A DNA stretch of 64,000 bases from Ligula intestinalis. Its lineage: Eukaryota > Platyhelminthes > Cestoda > Diphyllobothriidea > Diphyllobothriidae. Where the stretch lies: contig JAYGXS010000004.1 of NCBI GenBank assembly GCA_036362985.1, positions 26,904,083-26,968,082 of the forward strand, given 5' to 3'. The position numbers and the translations under genes are program-made. Shown here piece by piece: positions 37,051 through 50,060 of this stretch; position 1 is the stretch's first letter; every line of letters starts with the position of its first letter. A model generated the notes under the pieces. That model was not told the origin of the DNA. It did no database searches and saw nothing but the letters and a program-made list of their open reading frames with translations.

Positions 37051-37078
37051 CTGATGCATTGCTGGCAGCTTTCACACT
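37051..37078 (-). CDS. LIM-domain gene, 28-nt microexon
   Basis: A strong acceptor (TGTTTCTCTTTATCCAG) and donor (CAG|GTGAGT) enclose 28 bases. Entering in phase 0 from the 505-codon exon it reads SVKAASNAS and leaves in phase 1. The next exon then completes an Ala codon. The phases fit on both sides, which supports the model. Another frame (CESCQQCI) would contain cysteines but does not fit the neighbours. Microexons of this size are often alternatively spliced. No transcript evidence is available here. Confidence 0.5.
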
Positions 37079-39580
37079 CTGGATAAAGAGAAACAGTAAA
37101 TAAATGCATCTCATTATGTTAGCACATGCCATCATCATATAAAACCCGTGAGAGCCCTACGTAAACTAAACAGCCAACCAACTGCTCATTAACATTAATT
37201 GTACGGGTAAAAAGCAGACATTTTTTTATGATGGAAGCAACAGTGCTGTTGCTGATACTGATTGGGATTATGGGAAAATAAGCTGCCAGCTAATTGCATA
37301 TTGGGTAAATTTGTCCTCGCGTAGTATGATTATATCATCATCCTATAGAAATAAAGGGGCCGGACCTGACCGCGTCTAGAGAGGAAACAAGAGCTTTGTT
37401 TGATCAGAATGAAAGATAAGGCACTAAGGAGACTGTGCTAACATAGAGTTACCAACTTTTTTATATTTCAAATAAACAGTCAACTCATGCAAATTAAAAA
37501 CATACGAAAATTCACTGCCGTGGATGGCAGTTTGATTATCGCAAGTGAGCTGCATTCACTATTGACTTGCGAACTGAGGTCAGGGTAAATTATGCGTGAT
37601 TTTGTTTTTTTTACAGCAGAGATGCTCTGCGCTTACCCCAATCCTTCACCTCACACCCACTGACGGTAAAATAAAGTTTAGGTGACCAGAGAGTAATTCG
37701 GGCAGAGTAGCTGACAAATCTTAAGGACAGTATGTGTGTGCTGCACAGGACATGTCGCCCGCCCATGTGCGGCAGAATGCATACAGTGAGGTCTCAGGTC
37801 AGAAACGGGGAAATGCTATCGACGACAAAGTAAGAAGGAGCTTTTGTGATCAGCCTCCACGACCTTAGAATGACCAAGTTGCCCACTCATTTAATGACCT
37901 TCCATGGCAGGTCTTTCGACACGCGCTAATTTATCCTGCCACGAATGATTTTGTCTGCTTTCACTACATTCGGTGTGCTTATCCTTGTCCATTAGTTTTA
38001 ACTTCGGTCTGACAGTAGAATGTGGCGATTGTGGAACGAAGTTCACAAACATGGCAGAACCATACTTTCAGAGAATTAACGATCCTCATTGACGCATTTT
38101 CACGCTGTTGCTCATTTTCTTGTGCCACTGATTCTGTTACCGAATATTTAGGAAACTGGTGCTCTAAATTAAGCCGTCTGAAGTCTTCAAAGCTTTATGG
38201 TTTGACCTCCCTAATCAAGAAGCTATACCTGTTCTCGGGTCCAGTCGCCTAACCTACGAACTAATCTTAAAGGCACTTCAAGTATGCACTTCTGAGGGGA
38301 AAATAAATGGCCACCTCATGAAATTGACAAAAAAGGCTAAGTACTTCTTTGGGGATTGAATGCTCTTTAATCATAACTTGGCTGGTAATTCAATGTGATG
38401 AGACAAAAAACGTTTATGATAACTAATGTTATATTGAAGATTTATGGTGGGAGGCGCTAAAGCATAAAAATTAAATACATAAGGCGTGTTTAAGTCGCAA
38501 GACACATTTGACTTTAGCAAATCCAATATTGAAACACTTATTGACTGATTAACTGTCTTATCTACAGAAACTGAGCGCTGAAATTAATCTTTACAGTTAA
38601 GATATTCCTTTATAGGTTTTTTACTTTTATGTTATTCTTGAGGAAAACTTTAAGGACTGAAATTTGATTGATTTGAAAGTGTGACGAAAACTGTAGTGCG
38701 TTCACGTCAATACTGTTTTGAAGTAAATGGCCCTGACCCATAAAAGTACATTCTGGACACCATTTCATAAATATTTTTTTCTCTGACACTGATCTGACTA
38801 TAAGGAATGCTTTAAGTTTGTACTGGCGGTTGTAGAAAATGTCCACAAAGCATTCCACTTGCCATTTTCTCTGATTTAGTTGGTTTATGTAATACCTGTT
38901 GAGGGTGCATTGTTAAACTATCAGAGGATTGCTTTAATGATATTTTTTTCACATATCACCAATAACACCAAATACTTTTAAAGCGACTTTATATATGCAT
39001 GCTGATCTTTTCCAGTTATTTTCCGGAAAATTCCCAAGATTTATTTTGCATTTTCTTACAGATTCCTTCATATCTTATTGGACTAGATAACTGAATGTAA
39101 AAGGATAGAAGGTAGAAGTATCTAATGCAAAATTTCAAATCTGTAGGAAATTGTATACGTCGTAGATTAACCTACTGTGATTTTATATGCTCCATAGTCA
39201 TACATTTATAATGATTTAATTAAAAAAAGACATCTGTGGCATTGGTGGTTGGTCTATATTAAAAGCTTAGCGTTCCCAAAAGAGGAATTCAGATAGATTG
39301 CCATGTCGAACCTCTTGCACGTTCCATATCTTTATCGCACTCCAATATCTTTCCTCTTATTTGGATAGGTTGTAGGATCTGTGAGAAAGTTACCTGATTG
39401 AGGTTTAACATTTGCCGAAAATTAACATCGTCAATCATTTTAGTCCATGCAAATGAGGCAATCCAATACGCACGATGGAAAACTCCACGGGACTGTGTAG
39501 TGTCGACTAAGGTCGGAGTCTCATAGTCGTCCTATGAATAGCACAATGTTGCTGTGCTCCACTGCATTTTCTGTAATGCG

Positions 39581-39614
<34 letters not shown>

Positions 39615-39667
39615 CGTGAGAAGATTTTTCACAACCTGAGTGACGCCTAGGACCATCAACGGCTTAC
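37079..39667 (-). other. Intron of the LIM gene with a (TA)n tract
   Basis: Donor GTAAG at 39663-39667 follows the large first coding exon. The acceptor is at 37079-37080. Apart from a (TA)n tract close to the donor, nothing was recognised. Confidence 0.55.
39582..39612. repeat. (TA)n microsatellite
   Basis: About 15 TA dinucleotides without interruption, about 55 bases into the intron from the donor of the first coding exon. Confidence 0.9.
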
Positions 39668-41182
39668 CGAGAGAGTCCCGTAGGTCGGAAGTCTTTCTTC
39701 AGTCGACTTTTTAGGGGCTGTGTCCGTGCTCGATTTCACGGTCACCCCCTCCCGCAGATTATTCACTTCCTGCTGGTACGCCATTCGCTGACTCTTCGTG
39801 TAAGTCCGGTTTATTTGAATGGGTGAACTGGCAAGACGGCGGGGCACTAGTGGGTTCGTAGTCTCCCACTCGTACGCGCCGATTCTGGGGTGCTGCAATT
39901 CATTTCTAGGCTTAAAGTAGGCAGGAGGACTCTGATAGGTCATACATGCTGTATTCTGGACAGCTGGAGGTATTGCATCCGTCTTCTCCTGTTCGCTCTC
40001 AGTCGTAGTAAGAGCTAGGTCCGGGTCCGACCGATACCAAAATGTCGTTTTCCGTGGTAGATACGATTCAGTATGACGCGGAGGATAGCGCTTAGACGTG
40101 ACGATTTCTGTTGGGACATCATAATATCTCGCAGGCGTATAATCCCTAGATAGCCAATTGGAATAGCCTACGGGAAAGGTCTTGTTCGGCGCCGCCGCCA
40201 ACTCCTTCCTCTGTTCTCTGTTCCACGTGGATTTTGACTGAGTCGCAACCTTGTTTAGCTGTGGTTCAGACCGATACAAATCACGCCTACTTTTCTCCGT
40301 TTGTTGACTTTTAAGTGGCCTAATCCTCTGGTTCATGTTTCTCTTTGCAGCGCTCCCGGAGAGGGACCTTGAACTGGCCTGGGTATTCCAAACTGGAGGT
40401 ACATGGCCTCGTAGAGAAGAGAGGCTGGAAGAAGCTTTATAACAGGTTGGCGTGCCGAGTGCCCGTCTGCTCTGTGGTGACCGATAGAGCTGCCTTGCTT
40501 CTCGTATCCGTTGACCCTTCCCAGAAGGGGCTCCCGCGACAAATTTCCAATGCTGATTCGGTCCAGGTGGATAGAAGGGTGGGCGGTCAGTGAGGGAGGC
40601 ATGTCGTGTCAGCGGCGGTCGCCTGTAAAGTCCGGCAAACGAACATGCCGGTGGACTCTCGGCTCTTCTGATAGGAGGGCTGCTTGTTAACCCGAAGTAT
40701 GCTGTTGGTAGAATTATGTATCCAGGCGGAAACTGTAGACTGCTCTTGGTCCCATCCGTTGCTCTTGATGGCTCCAGTACAGAGACAGAAGATAGGTAGG
40801 GCTCAAAGGCGGCGTCTTCCGGAGCAGTAAAGTCACCTGGGAATTTTACACAATTGTCTTTATCAGCCAAACTGTCTTCTTCAATGTATTGCGCAAGGGA
40901 GGCTGCAGACGCGCTGGAGGCAATTTCGCTGCTGCTCCTGCTATCAATTGCCCATGGTGGAGAAAGACTTCCAGTCCACACATCAGGAAAATGTCTTTTT
41001 TCATAGTGTCGCGGCGGTGCATTCAGCATGTACTCGCGAGGTCTGGGCTTATCTGGTCCCGCTGAATGTGCCCTTCGTCCGTCCTCCGGTCGTTTTTTGT
41101 GATGCTGGGTAGTTTTATCACTTGTATTGGCAGTTTTATCACTTGTATTGGCAACTTTATCGCCTTTCGATGGGGTAGCCAT
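39668..41182 (-). CDS. LIM-domain gene, first coding exon (505 codons)
   Basis: This is the longest open frame in the window. I start it at the ATG at 41182 (CTAATGG context). The frame is open a further 26 codons upstream but without an ATG. It ends at donor TCG|GTAAG in phase 0. The protein is Ser/Pro/Arg/Tyr-rich, with no membrane segment and no globular domain that I recognise. It includes an ANTSDKT heptapeptide in tandem (a 21-bp duplication at 41111-41152), a Ser/Ala patch (RSSSEIASSASAASLAQYIE), and a recurring Y-R-S-D/E-P-x-L motif (DLYRSEPQLN, FWYRSDPDLA). It resembles the disordered N-terminal halves of cytoskeletal LIM proteins. Joining it to the LIM exon is inferred from strand, order and matching phases. 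Confidence 0.75.
41111..41152 (-). repeat. 21-bp in-frame tandem duplication
   Basis: Two identical 21-bp units encode a doubled ANTSDKT heptapeptide near the N-terminus of the LIM-gene product. Length polymorphism would keep the frame. Confidence 0.85.
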
Positions 41183-42885
41183 TAGCAAACTGCGACAAGT
41201 AGTTGAGCTCTTCGAGTGTGCTGGCTTTTCAATACCATTTTCGCCGACAGTAGAACGCACTCACCCGTCGGGCAACAGTTACCAATGTCCATACTTTGGG
41301 CGTCACCACGCCGAAGTCCAATTGACTAACAGTTGGGCAAGGACCGGTTGGCGTAGTGCTCTAGCGTGCATGATTATTGACTACCATTTACGCGTGTGTG
41401 CTCACGTGAGTTGAGGGAATAGGGCGTTATCACGCACTCAGTGGCCGTAATTTGCTTAAACTCGCCCTCAAAGGCTGGATTTGCGCACTTATTGACTGGT
41501 CTGGCGTTTCAACCAATCCTAGTCACGCTTCCACCGTCAAGAGTTCGTGCAGTTACTCTAAGCTGTGGGTAGAGGATAACTACAGGTGAATCACATAGAG
41601 GTCCACGGTAAACGTTTACGAAGTAGGCTGCTAAAAAATTCATTCGAAAGTAATTTTAATATTTTTATCTTCACTGCTGCTTATACACTAGACTCCACAC
41701 GCTACTTCTGGGGCTTAAAGACAAAAGCCTGAGTCATTTATGTTTTTCTGTTACAAACCTCTAACAAAATGTTGATTTAAAGCGCGAACTGGTCACTTTA
41801 TATATTTATTCCTCCTCAGCGTATATTAGTTTGCAATGTTTGTGAATCAAAAGTTTGACCGTTTTATGGCATATGACGTACAATCTTTGTCTAAGTCACA
41901 TCTGCCATGGCATTAATATTACGAAGGTGCAGCCAGCTTCCGAAAGGAGTCAGCCAAACTGTATTTAAATACCCATCCATTAAAAGAAATTGCCTTGGAA
42001 AAGACTGACTTGAATGAACGAGGTTTTGGACGTAAAATTACCTTAGAGGCCTTTTCTATAATGGGACTTGTTTTGTTTAAATAACTTACATAAGATAAAG
42101 ATCATTGAATCAGAAAACCACAATAATCAAAAAGAAGGAAATTAAGCGCACATTCTCTATTTATTACTATAAAAATTGCTCGGAAACATGTCCCAAGACA
42201 AATTTATCAGCATTTTTCTAGTCAATCGCATAACTGATCTGTTATTGAAATATAGTTATTGTTTGCGAACATAATTTTATCAACCCATATTGCAGGTTAC
42301 TTCCTATAAAAGAATGTGACAAACGTTTGTGTGATTCCCTAAACCTTAAGGATCTAGTCCTAACAAAAGTCGTGGAATAATACTGATCCAATTCATGTAA
42401 GCATACTTTCAAAATAGCTGGAAGCTGCTGGTTCATTTAAAATTGTTAATTCTGTCAGACCCTGTTTGTCTGACTTAAAGCAAGCATTGTGACATTGTTC
42501 GTTAAAGATTATAACCAGAAACGCTTAAAAATTGTCCATATTCAGTGTAATTTGTATGCATTTAAGGTTTTGGGTTTCTGAAGAGATTTTCAGGGTGGTC
42601 ATTTCGTGCAATGGTTTATTAATATGCTTCATGTTTGACGTATAAGTAATGTCATATTCCACTTCTGTAATGTGATCTTTTTGAAATAATTGGTCATGGT
42701 GACGTCTGGTTGGATTTCTTGGGACAAATGAGTAGATTTATGGGCATTTCAAGAAACTATCTTAATAACCTCGGTTACATATGTTCCAGTGCCACTTGAA
42801 CGGGGAAAACGTAGGTGACCGAATTTTACCCTGTGCACTACCGACTGGTACCCAAACGGCAGTTCACCGACTCGCGAACTCGGCA
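41183..42885. other. 5' flank of the LIM gene
   Basis: This should contain the 5' UTR and promoter of the minus-strand gene. A donor-like ACGG|GTGAGT (minus strand, near 41,259-41,267) and an acceptor-like CTTGTCGCAG just before the ATG could mark a 5' UTR intron. I saw no TATA box in a convincing position and no other gene. Confidence 0.35.
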
Positions 42886-42889
42886 AACA

Positions 42890-43350
42890 GGTTTTCATGA
42901 GAATGCACTAGTATGAACTTGCCGTGGGACGGAATGAGAAACTTTCTTTGGTAGCCGCTCACGCATCCATGCCAACAAACGGCTTTGATTTCGAACACAT
43001 GCGAATACTGGGTCAGTCAGACGACTGAATCTCACACAGGAGGCATTGCACTCGCATGCAGATTCAATTAACAGGCATATCGATCTTCCTGATGCCTATC
43101 TTACATTGTGCGAAAACAATCGATAGCAGAGCTGAAGGTCATTCCCGGCAGATTTGAGCTAAAAAGCAGTGAGCTGTACGATACTTCATTTCTTGACAAT
43201 GACCTCGAGTGAGAGTTCGAAAAGTCGGGCAAATAAAAAAACTGGTCCTAGAGAGCGTTTTTTTGCTATCTATTAAATTACCTGGGCGTCGCCTATTTTC
43301 GACTATTCAGAATTTACTCTTTTTTATTTGCGTAAAATATACCGCACACC
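42890..43350 (+). mobile_element. Penelope-like element fragment (GIY-YIG C-terminus and tail)
   Basis: In shifting frames the plus strand reads GFDFEHMRILGQSDD, HADSINRHIDLPDAYLTLCE, then TSSESSKSRANKKTGPRE and the IFDYSEF tail. This is colinear with the copy at 16.5-17.6 kb, so it belongs to the same lineage, with frameshifts and stops. It is the only PLE in the window for which I saw no inverted partner and which lies upstream of the LIM gene. Confidence 0.7.
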
Positions 43351-46300
43351 ATTCTTCCTCAACGTCTTATGCTAAATGCCAAGACATAATCAACAAGTCC
43401 AGAGGCGGATCAAACGCACATAGCACACACTGCATTCCCATGGAGTGGGAGGGGGAACTTTTAATGAGTAAGCATCAACAGAAACTTCTACCAGGCCCCC
43501 GGGTTGGTTCAATGCTACTTTTCTCTGAGGAGTTATAAGTGGTCGACGTACAAGTAAATTTAGAACAACGATAGGTTCAGCAGTTTTACCTAATTTACCT
43601 AAGAGAGTTGTGAAGCAGTCGTCCTCATAATAACCATGAATTATTGGTTGGCGTCGGAACGCCATCCAACATGACTTTTTAGTTCTCAAAGAATGGTTAT
43701 GCATGTCTACTTGCTGCTGCCTCGTTAGTATCTGGGAGGCACTCAAAAGAAAAAAACATCCACACATTATGCTCCTGATAAACACGACTGAGAGAGTACT
43801 GGACTTTTATTTGTACATTTAGTCTGTTGATAGACAAAACGGTGGAAAACGAGGATATGTGCCTGCACCTCTCTTCTTTTCCTCAGTTATCAGTGGTAGT
43901 CCTCAATACGTATGAACTGACACCAAACAGTTGACTCACTAAATGTTGTCACTGACTTCTCTTTCAGTAAAAATGATAGTTACACTCGTCAGATGCTTAG
44001 AGGCATCTTTGCTCCACTTACATTAGAAAATATATATATGGAGACTATGCAGCGAAATTGTGACCTTTAGTGTCACGATGTAGTTTGAAAGGCAATTGGA
44101 CAGTTCACTCTTATATAAGCGACACATATTCCTGAATGACTGCTGACAACCAGTTATGAACCTCACTTTTTGCTTTTATCCTAGCTCCACTGCATCACTA
44201 CCCCTTTGGTGTTCGTAAAGTTTGTAGAGCACTGCATTTTATGCTGACCATTTTTACTTGCATCTATAGTCCCAATTACACAACATCAAAAGGGCTATTG
44301 ACGGCTCCACCAGTAACCTTTAAATTCATACATATAGAAAATCTCTGCATGTGTGGTGATACAGCATAACATACCATGAAGGCGCGAGTTATAGAACGTT
44401 GGCGACTTCCGCGGTTTCCGACCTAGACAGGAGGGATACCCAACGTACATTAGACTAAACTCGCTATAAGTCATCGTCCGGTCCCCGATTTTCTACGCCC
44501 CAGGTACCCATAGTTTAGCATTGCTACTAGTGGACTCTTCCCATTTCCCGCTCAGTAGCCTTTATAAATCCTAATTCTGAGACAATTACAGATCTTAGAA
44601 TCGACCAGCATTCTTCATTGCAGAGGAGGGGGGCAACTTTACAGTCTCTTGACAAGAATATCATTCTAGCGGCTGCCAAAACATCACATTAACAGCAGTA
44701 CTGCAACGCAAAGGGTATCGGGGGTTCATGGAAAAACACTAAGAATAACAAAGAGGAATATGCAGAGGTAAGCCAAGGTCTTCGCTTGTGTCCTTTTAAC
44801 AAACACGAAGGTGAGGCTCGCATTGGACTCGTGGGATACTTTCACATACAGAACGACAAGCAGGACAAGTTGAACACACTTCGCTGATAGATGCGTCATC
44901 ATAGGCGAGACTGACCTGAGAATGATGGAGCTAACTGTTCAATCAGCCACTAATGAATGGATAGCAGACAACCTATTACTCTTACAGCCTTAGGGGGCAT
45001 TTCTTTAAGGGAGCAAATAATATTTGCACAAAAAGCCTTCTTTCTCTAAATGGAAGTTGTTGTTAATTCATCCATGACAAGTGACTAAGAATGCTATGGC
45101 TTCAGAAAAGTCGACATGGTGACGTATGCATGAGCTTTGTTCCATGGTTAAACAGAGTTGCAGTGCACTAAGCACACAATTTTTCTCTTCCCACAATCAT
45201 TGCATTCCTACTACTCTGAATCTCTGAGCCGACTGAGGGATATTTGCCATCACAGTGCATGACGAAAGTAAAATAACGGGAATGAGCTCAGTTTTAATCT
45301 TGATCTTTACTCCCCCAAAGAGCATTTTCAACCACTCTCAGATTTTCCACACAGCCAGACCAACTAAAGAGAAAGCCACTGTAGATTTAACAAGGGCCTA
45401 CTTATCCTGTAGTGACTAGCTCCACAAGTAGTGTAATTGTGAACGTCTGCTGCTGCTTCCGGCCCCTTAAACAGCCAATCCCAGGCCCATCCACACAGGA
45501 AATCATGTGAAGACTGCCAAGCGGACCTCAGTTTAGAGATGGTACGCTGTTTTTTGGTTGTGCGGTCGTCTGACAGTCAATTGTTAAGCATCAGGGAGCT
45601 TAAACATGGTAAGGGATCGGTTAAAAAGGTTACAAGTCATGGAACGAAAAAATTTTAAATTGTTTACTTAATCATTAGCAGAATTTTATTTTACTATGTA
45701 TGGCCGAAATATAAAAATGGTCTTTTAAAAAAGCTGATTTTTAAAAAGCAGTGGTTAAGCAATGGCTTTTCCTAAGTAATTTTGGCCAAACAAAGTATGC
45801 ACCTCTTAAATACGCTACGGCAACTGGGCTATGTTATGCTCGATCTGAAAGCGGACTTATCTTTCAGCGTAAGGTATTCAACAACTGCCAATTTCAGTAG
45901 GGATATTGTTTGAAGACTACTTATTGGCATGACAGTTTATGTTTCCCTTTACTTCATAATACAGTGCCTTTAAACCCCTTCTACTCGGAACTACGAGAAT
46001 TGGGTCGAATTTCGTCCTCCTCAAAGCAAAGCCTCAATGGGGAGATTGCTAGAGAAAACCTGCTAGTCTTAAGCCCAGAATGTTTACACTTGCAATATCC
46101 CATATGCTGACAGCTGGTTGATAATGCACGTGAAATTTAGCATCTACTTGATTCACAAGTGTAGCAGTTGTCACGCCATTTGCATACTTATAGTGGAAAT
46201 GCATTACGTATGACAGCTCTAATACTTCTGTTACTAGTTAACCTTTATGTTATTGTTACGAATTTGGCTACTTCTTATGTCTGGCAGTAGTGATATCTAC

Positions 46301-47100
46301 TGTATTGTGCCATGCAGTCAACTAAAGTCTGCGAAAGAATTCCGCAACTGTATGCAAGGAACATACTCAGAGACAGCCACAAAAACCGCTGTTTTCACAC
46401 GTTGAGCTCGTCCGTAGAGCCAGTATATAATTGCGCTAAATGACAGCCTTTCCACATTTGAAGAAACTTCAAAATGAATTGGGGTCTTGCGTCCGATATT
46501 TTAAACTTGAAAATATTTTGTCAAATGGCCTAAAGAACCTTTAAATTTAAAGGACTAGGAAACTTATCAGCAAGAAATGGAACGATTAAAGTTCCCAGTA
46601 GAAACTAGGGGGATGCAAATGATTTTCAAATGCGATTGTTATGCTGCACTTTGATTCATCTATTGTCGACGTTGCATACTGTTGTAATCAGACAGCTTAC
46701 TGGGTTTATGCCTTGACTGTAAATGCTTGACCACGCCCTATTGTGATTTAATTTGATTTTCCTTGTTCACCCTCAGAAAATGGAAGGAACATGAAACCAC
46801 CTTCGACATAGTAGGATGTAAAATAGTGGTCACAAGAGAAGAAAGCGTTTGGCTTAAGCAGAGGATTTTGCCGTTGCCTTACTGCGTAATGAATGACGAT
46901 TCACAGCTAAGATTTGCGATCTAGGACTGCAAATTGAAGTAAATACCTGAAATGACACATCGATTGAAAAAAATACACTATTTTAAAAGTAATAAGCATA
47001 CCGCCCCAGATCCTGCAACTGGCATGTTCACCCCCTGTGTGCCTGAGATAGAGGAAAAATTTCGTGTATTCCTGGCTGCTTATGTTATTTTAAATCCGAC
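43351..47100. other. Stretch with no supported gene
   Basis: Only short, unrelated frames on both strands. The 131-codon minus-strand frame at 43390-43785 has no recognisable domain, and part of it overlaps PLE tail sequence. Confidence 0.4.
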
Positions 47101-47905
47101 TGATGTACAGAGACGCTGGCTGCTGTGGACGCACCCAGAGATGCACTTGTAAACAGCGCAAGGAGTTTTTCTCGGCCAGCAGCCACCGCGGCGGCCGCCA
47201 CCCACTTCCAAATTGCTGCTGTCCGCCAATCAGAATTAGGATGGTTTCCGGGCGAGGCATGTGCTGCCTTCCCTCACGCTCTTTTGGACTTGTTTCCTAG
47301 GCTACCAATCATCGTTGCAGAGGCTGTAAGAACCATGCACACTGCCCGCAGATCGAACGTCTATGACCGTGCGCAGTCAGCGGTGGACTTGGCTGTGCAC
47401 TTACAGCCTGTGATGGCTAGTTTTGGTTCAAAAGCACGTGTAAAATTACACCCAGCCCAGAATGCCTTTCACGCAGCAGGTGTCACATGGTAAGCTGTGG
47501 CTGCCAACCCGGTAGAAATAGAGGGATAGCGTCCGAGGAAATTCACCAGTTTGAATTCCAATTTTCCGACAGTCTGGCGCACCCATGATTTCGTCAAAAC
47601 AATACACGTCGAGGCTTTATCGAAATGAACATGGCCGGAAAAGGAAACGGCGACTGGGATGGCCACCTCTGGCCCATTGGCCGTTACCAGCCGGTCGAGC
47701 CGCGGGTGCTGCATCACCTGGGGTAGGGAAGGACTGTCTGATGACGGCTAAAAAGCCAGAAATGGTCATTCCAGCCACCGTAGTCTGTACCAGCAATGTT
47801 AATCTGTCTAAAATACTCTTCGCTGTGCGGCTCCTGGCGGGGCTCAAGAGTGAGTCCCAGGGCAGAAGATAACGAGTGAGTTCTGTTTGCAATATTTGCG
47901 TCAAA
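47100..47905. repeat. GC-rich, repeat-like segment with opposing open frames
   Basis: From about 47,100 to 47,900 the base composition is clearly GC-richer than the flanks. Both strands carry open frames of 80-120 codons (for example 47125-47493 plus and 47617-47904 minus). No domain is recognisable. Such two-strand openness in an isolated GC-rich block next to a gap suggests a dispersed repeat rather than a gene. Confidence 0.35.
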
Positions 47906-47967
47906 GGTAGTTTAAGTAGTCGGCAACAGTAGCTTTTGCAGTCCCCTTCATTAATCCCTACTCTCGG

Positions 47968-47977
47968 NNNNNNNNNN
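47968..47977. other. Assembly gap (10 N)
   Basis: Ten undetermined bases. Distances across it are not reliable, and missing sequence here could explain truncated features nearby. Confidence 0.98.
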
Positions 47978-49500
47978 TTATCGTTTTAATCATGGTCGAG
48001 GATATTATAATTAGATGGGACAAGGAAATATGTATTCTCCTGTGGTAAATTATAGAGGTTTGAGTGTCAGCGTTGAGGATGGGTTAAGGGCAACGACATG
48101 AGAATAGGTTTTCCGGATAATTTTGCTCAAGGTCAACTATCCCATTGGGATCCCTATTCTTATATTGAAGTGTTGACATATATTACATTGAGCAGAGTTC
48201 TGCATAACAAACAGTTAGAATGTTAGTATTTCTAGATTGAAACTTGCAGACGAGTGCGGTCACAGAATATGATACGAACTCTTCCATTAGACGGTACTTC
48301 TGCTGCAGGTGGACAAAGTTACGTCTCTGGAACGGTCGTTTTTGATCCACGAAAATGTAGGAATGAAGCTTGCTGAGCAAACAAAGTGATCAACACACCC
48401 GGAATCGAAAAAGGATTTGATTTATTTTCAATTATTTTTTCCAGTTCATCTTTCGAAAACTGTGCGTGGCTTGGCTTTGCTTTCCCAGTGGTAGAATTAT
48501 CAGCGTCCAAGTTGTCCACTTTCAAAGACTTGTTTCGTGTACTCTACATTAGTAGGAGTCCCCCGCTGTTAACCTTTAGCGGTAGAGGAACGTTCTTTTT
48601 CTCCTCATCTCACGCTGTAGCATTCTGAACCATCAAAAACAATTGAATTGTGAAGTATTTATTTGATGCAGGCTTTTCAGTATTTCTTGCTCTTTTTATT
48701 TCTCTTCGTTCCAATTTTTTTATGACTTTGCAAATTTTTCAGTAATTGGCCTTCAAATGGTTTTCGTGTTATTGAGGTATTTGGGGATCGTATCATATTT
48801 TTATTTTAGTCATTTATTTCGCGAATCTACGGGATAGATCATGAATATTTTAAAGTTGATCATTACCAAGGTCGTAACTCATTTGTTCTCAGCAAGTTAC
48901 ACCATGCACTTTTTACAAGCACCTACATGCATATTGGTGGTTGTCCTTAACTCTATTTTTTTGTAAGGCCCATGCCAACTCTTTCGATATCGAGAGTTCG
49001 TGGATTATTCCGCAATTTCGTAACACAGGTTTTCAGTGTACTATTCATGTTCCATTTTGTCAACTTGGCACACTGAATAAAATGTATATTTAGTTTTGCG
49101 CTTTCCTTAGAAGTTTCACAACAATTCAGTCCAACTTCTGTCATGTATACATATTAGCTTCCAAGGCTCACCTTGACTCAGCGATTAAAACCCTTCCGGA
49201 TCAATTGGCTTAATAGTGTATTTTAGATCTCGAACGATCTTTCAACATTCCATCCCCCACTTAATTGAGGAATATATCAAATTATATTTAAAAACCTTAC
49301 AAGCATTAGCATTGCTCAGCAGACCATACTTCAGTGTTTAGCAGTTTTTTTATCCGTTGATCTATTTTCATCTATTCTATTATATTTTTTAATCTATTTA
49401 TCGTTTAATCTATTCCGGTTCGTTTTTTTTTACGGTTCTTGTGAAACAAATAAAACTCACTACACTTCTTATTGAAAAGAAAGCACTATTCCTCAAAATC
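47978..49500. other. Stretch with no supported gene
   Basis: A 68-codon minus-strand frame (48319-48525) contains a protein-like stretch (QFSKDELEKIIENKSNPFSI) that I cannot assign. It lacks an ATG and convincing splice sites. Confidence 0.35.
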
Positions 49501-49504
49501 CACT

Positions 49505-50060
49505 TTCGAGGGAACCCAGCAAGTAAACTCCTAAAAGCCGTTTCACGAACCTTCCCAGCAGTGAGATTTCGGATACCATTCTGAATCAACCCAAGCTTGA
49601 ATGGGGAAGGTAAGTTTATGTTACCCGCTCAGACCACCTCCCTGTGCAGCTGCTTCTTTACTTGCTACTGTGGAGCAGCTTATATTGATTGCACGAGTCG
49701 GTGCCTATCCAAAAAAATAAGGGAACATCTCTCAACATGGCTGAGAAAAGGTGAATTCAGGCACAGGTGAACCCTTATTCTGGCGCACATGGTTAATTCC
49801 TGACATCGGGTGGACCTACAGCAGAATCGATCGCCATCAGGCTACTTTGAGCGGTCCAATGCGCCCAAAAGAACATCATCGCGCCGCCGCAGTTACCATG
49901 GCCAAAAGTCGCGAATCCACCAGCCAGTAGCTTATCACCTCGCCTGAATCTCACCTAACCCTGATCAGATTTTTAACCCCGATCCCGCCCTTTTCCCTCC
50001 ACCTGCCCTGACAACCGCACTAATTGTTCCACCAACCCGTATGGTTTATTTACTTAATTA
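49505..50060 (+). mobile_element. Penelope-like element fragment (linker, GIY-YIG domain, tail)
   Basis: In shifting frames the plus strand reads LLKAVSRTFPAVRFRIPF, then FTCYCGAAYIDCTSRCLSKK, IREHLSTWLRKGEF and a proline-rich tail. CxCGAxYI-x-x-TSR-x-LS-x-x-I-x-EHL is the GIY-YIG core of one PLE lineage, with the expected linker in front. The Y-I-G of the core is Y-I-D here, and stops follow, so the copy is dead. Confidence 0.7.

Noticed and set aside
40345..40602. Two open frames, one on each strand, inside the large LIM-gene exon
   Set aside because: Both are alternative-frame shadows of the 505-codon exon. They have no motif and no splice evidence.
43986..43992. CTGACGA on the minus strand followed by GAAA about 20 bases on
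   Set aside because: The intervening bases do not form a stem II adjoining the core, and stems I and III are absent.
48319..48525. Minus-strand frame with FSKDELEKIIENKSNPFSI
   Set aside because: The composition is protein-like, but there is no ATG, no convincing acceptor and no recognisable domain, so it is not listed as a gene.
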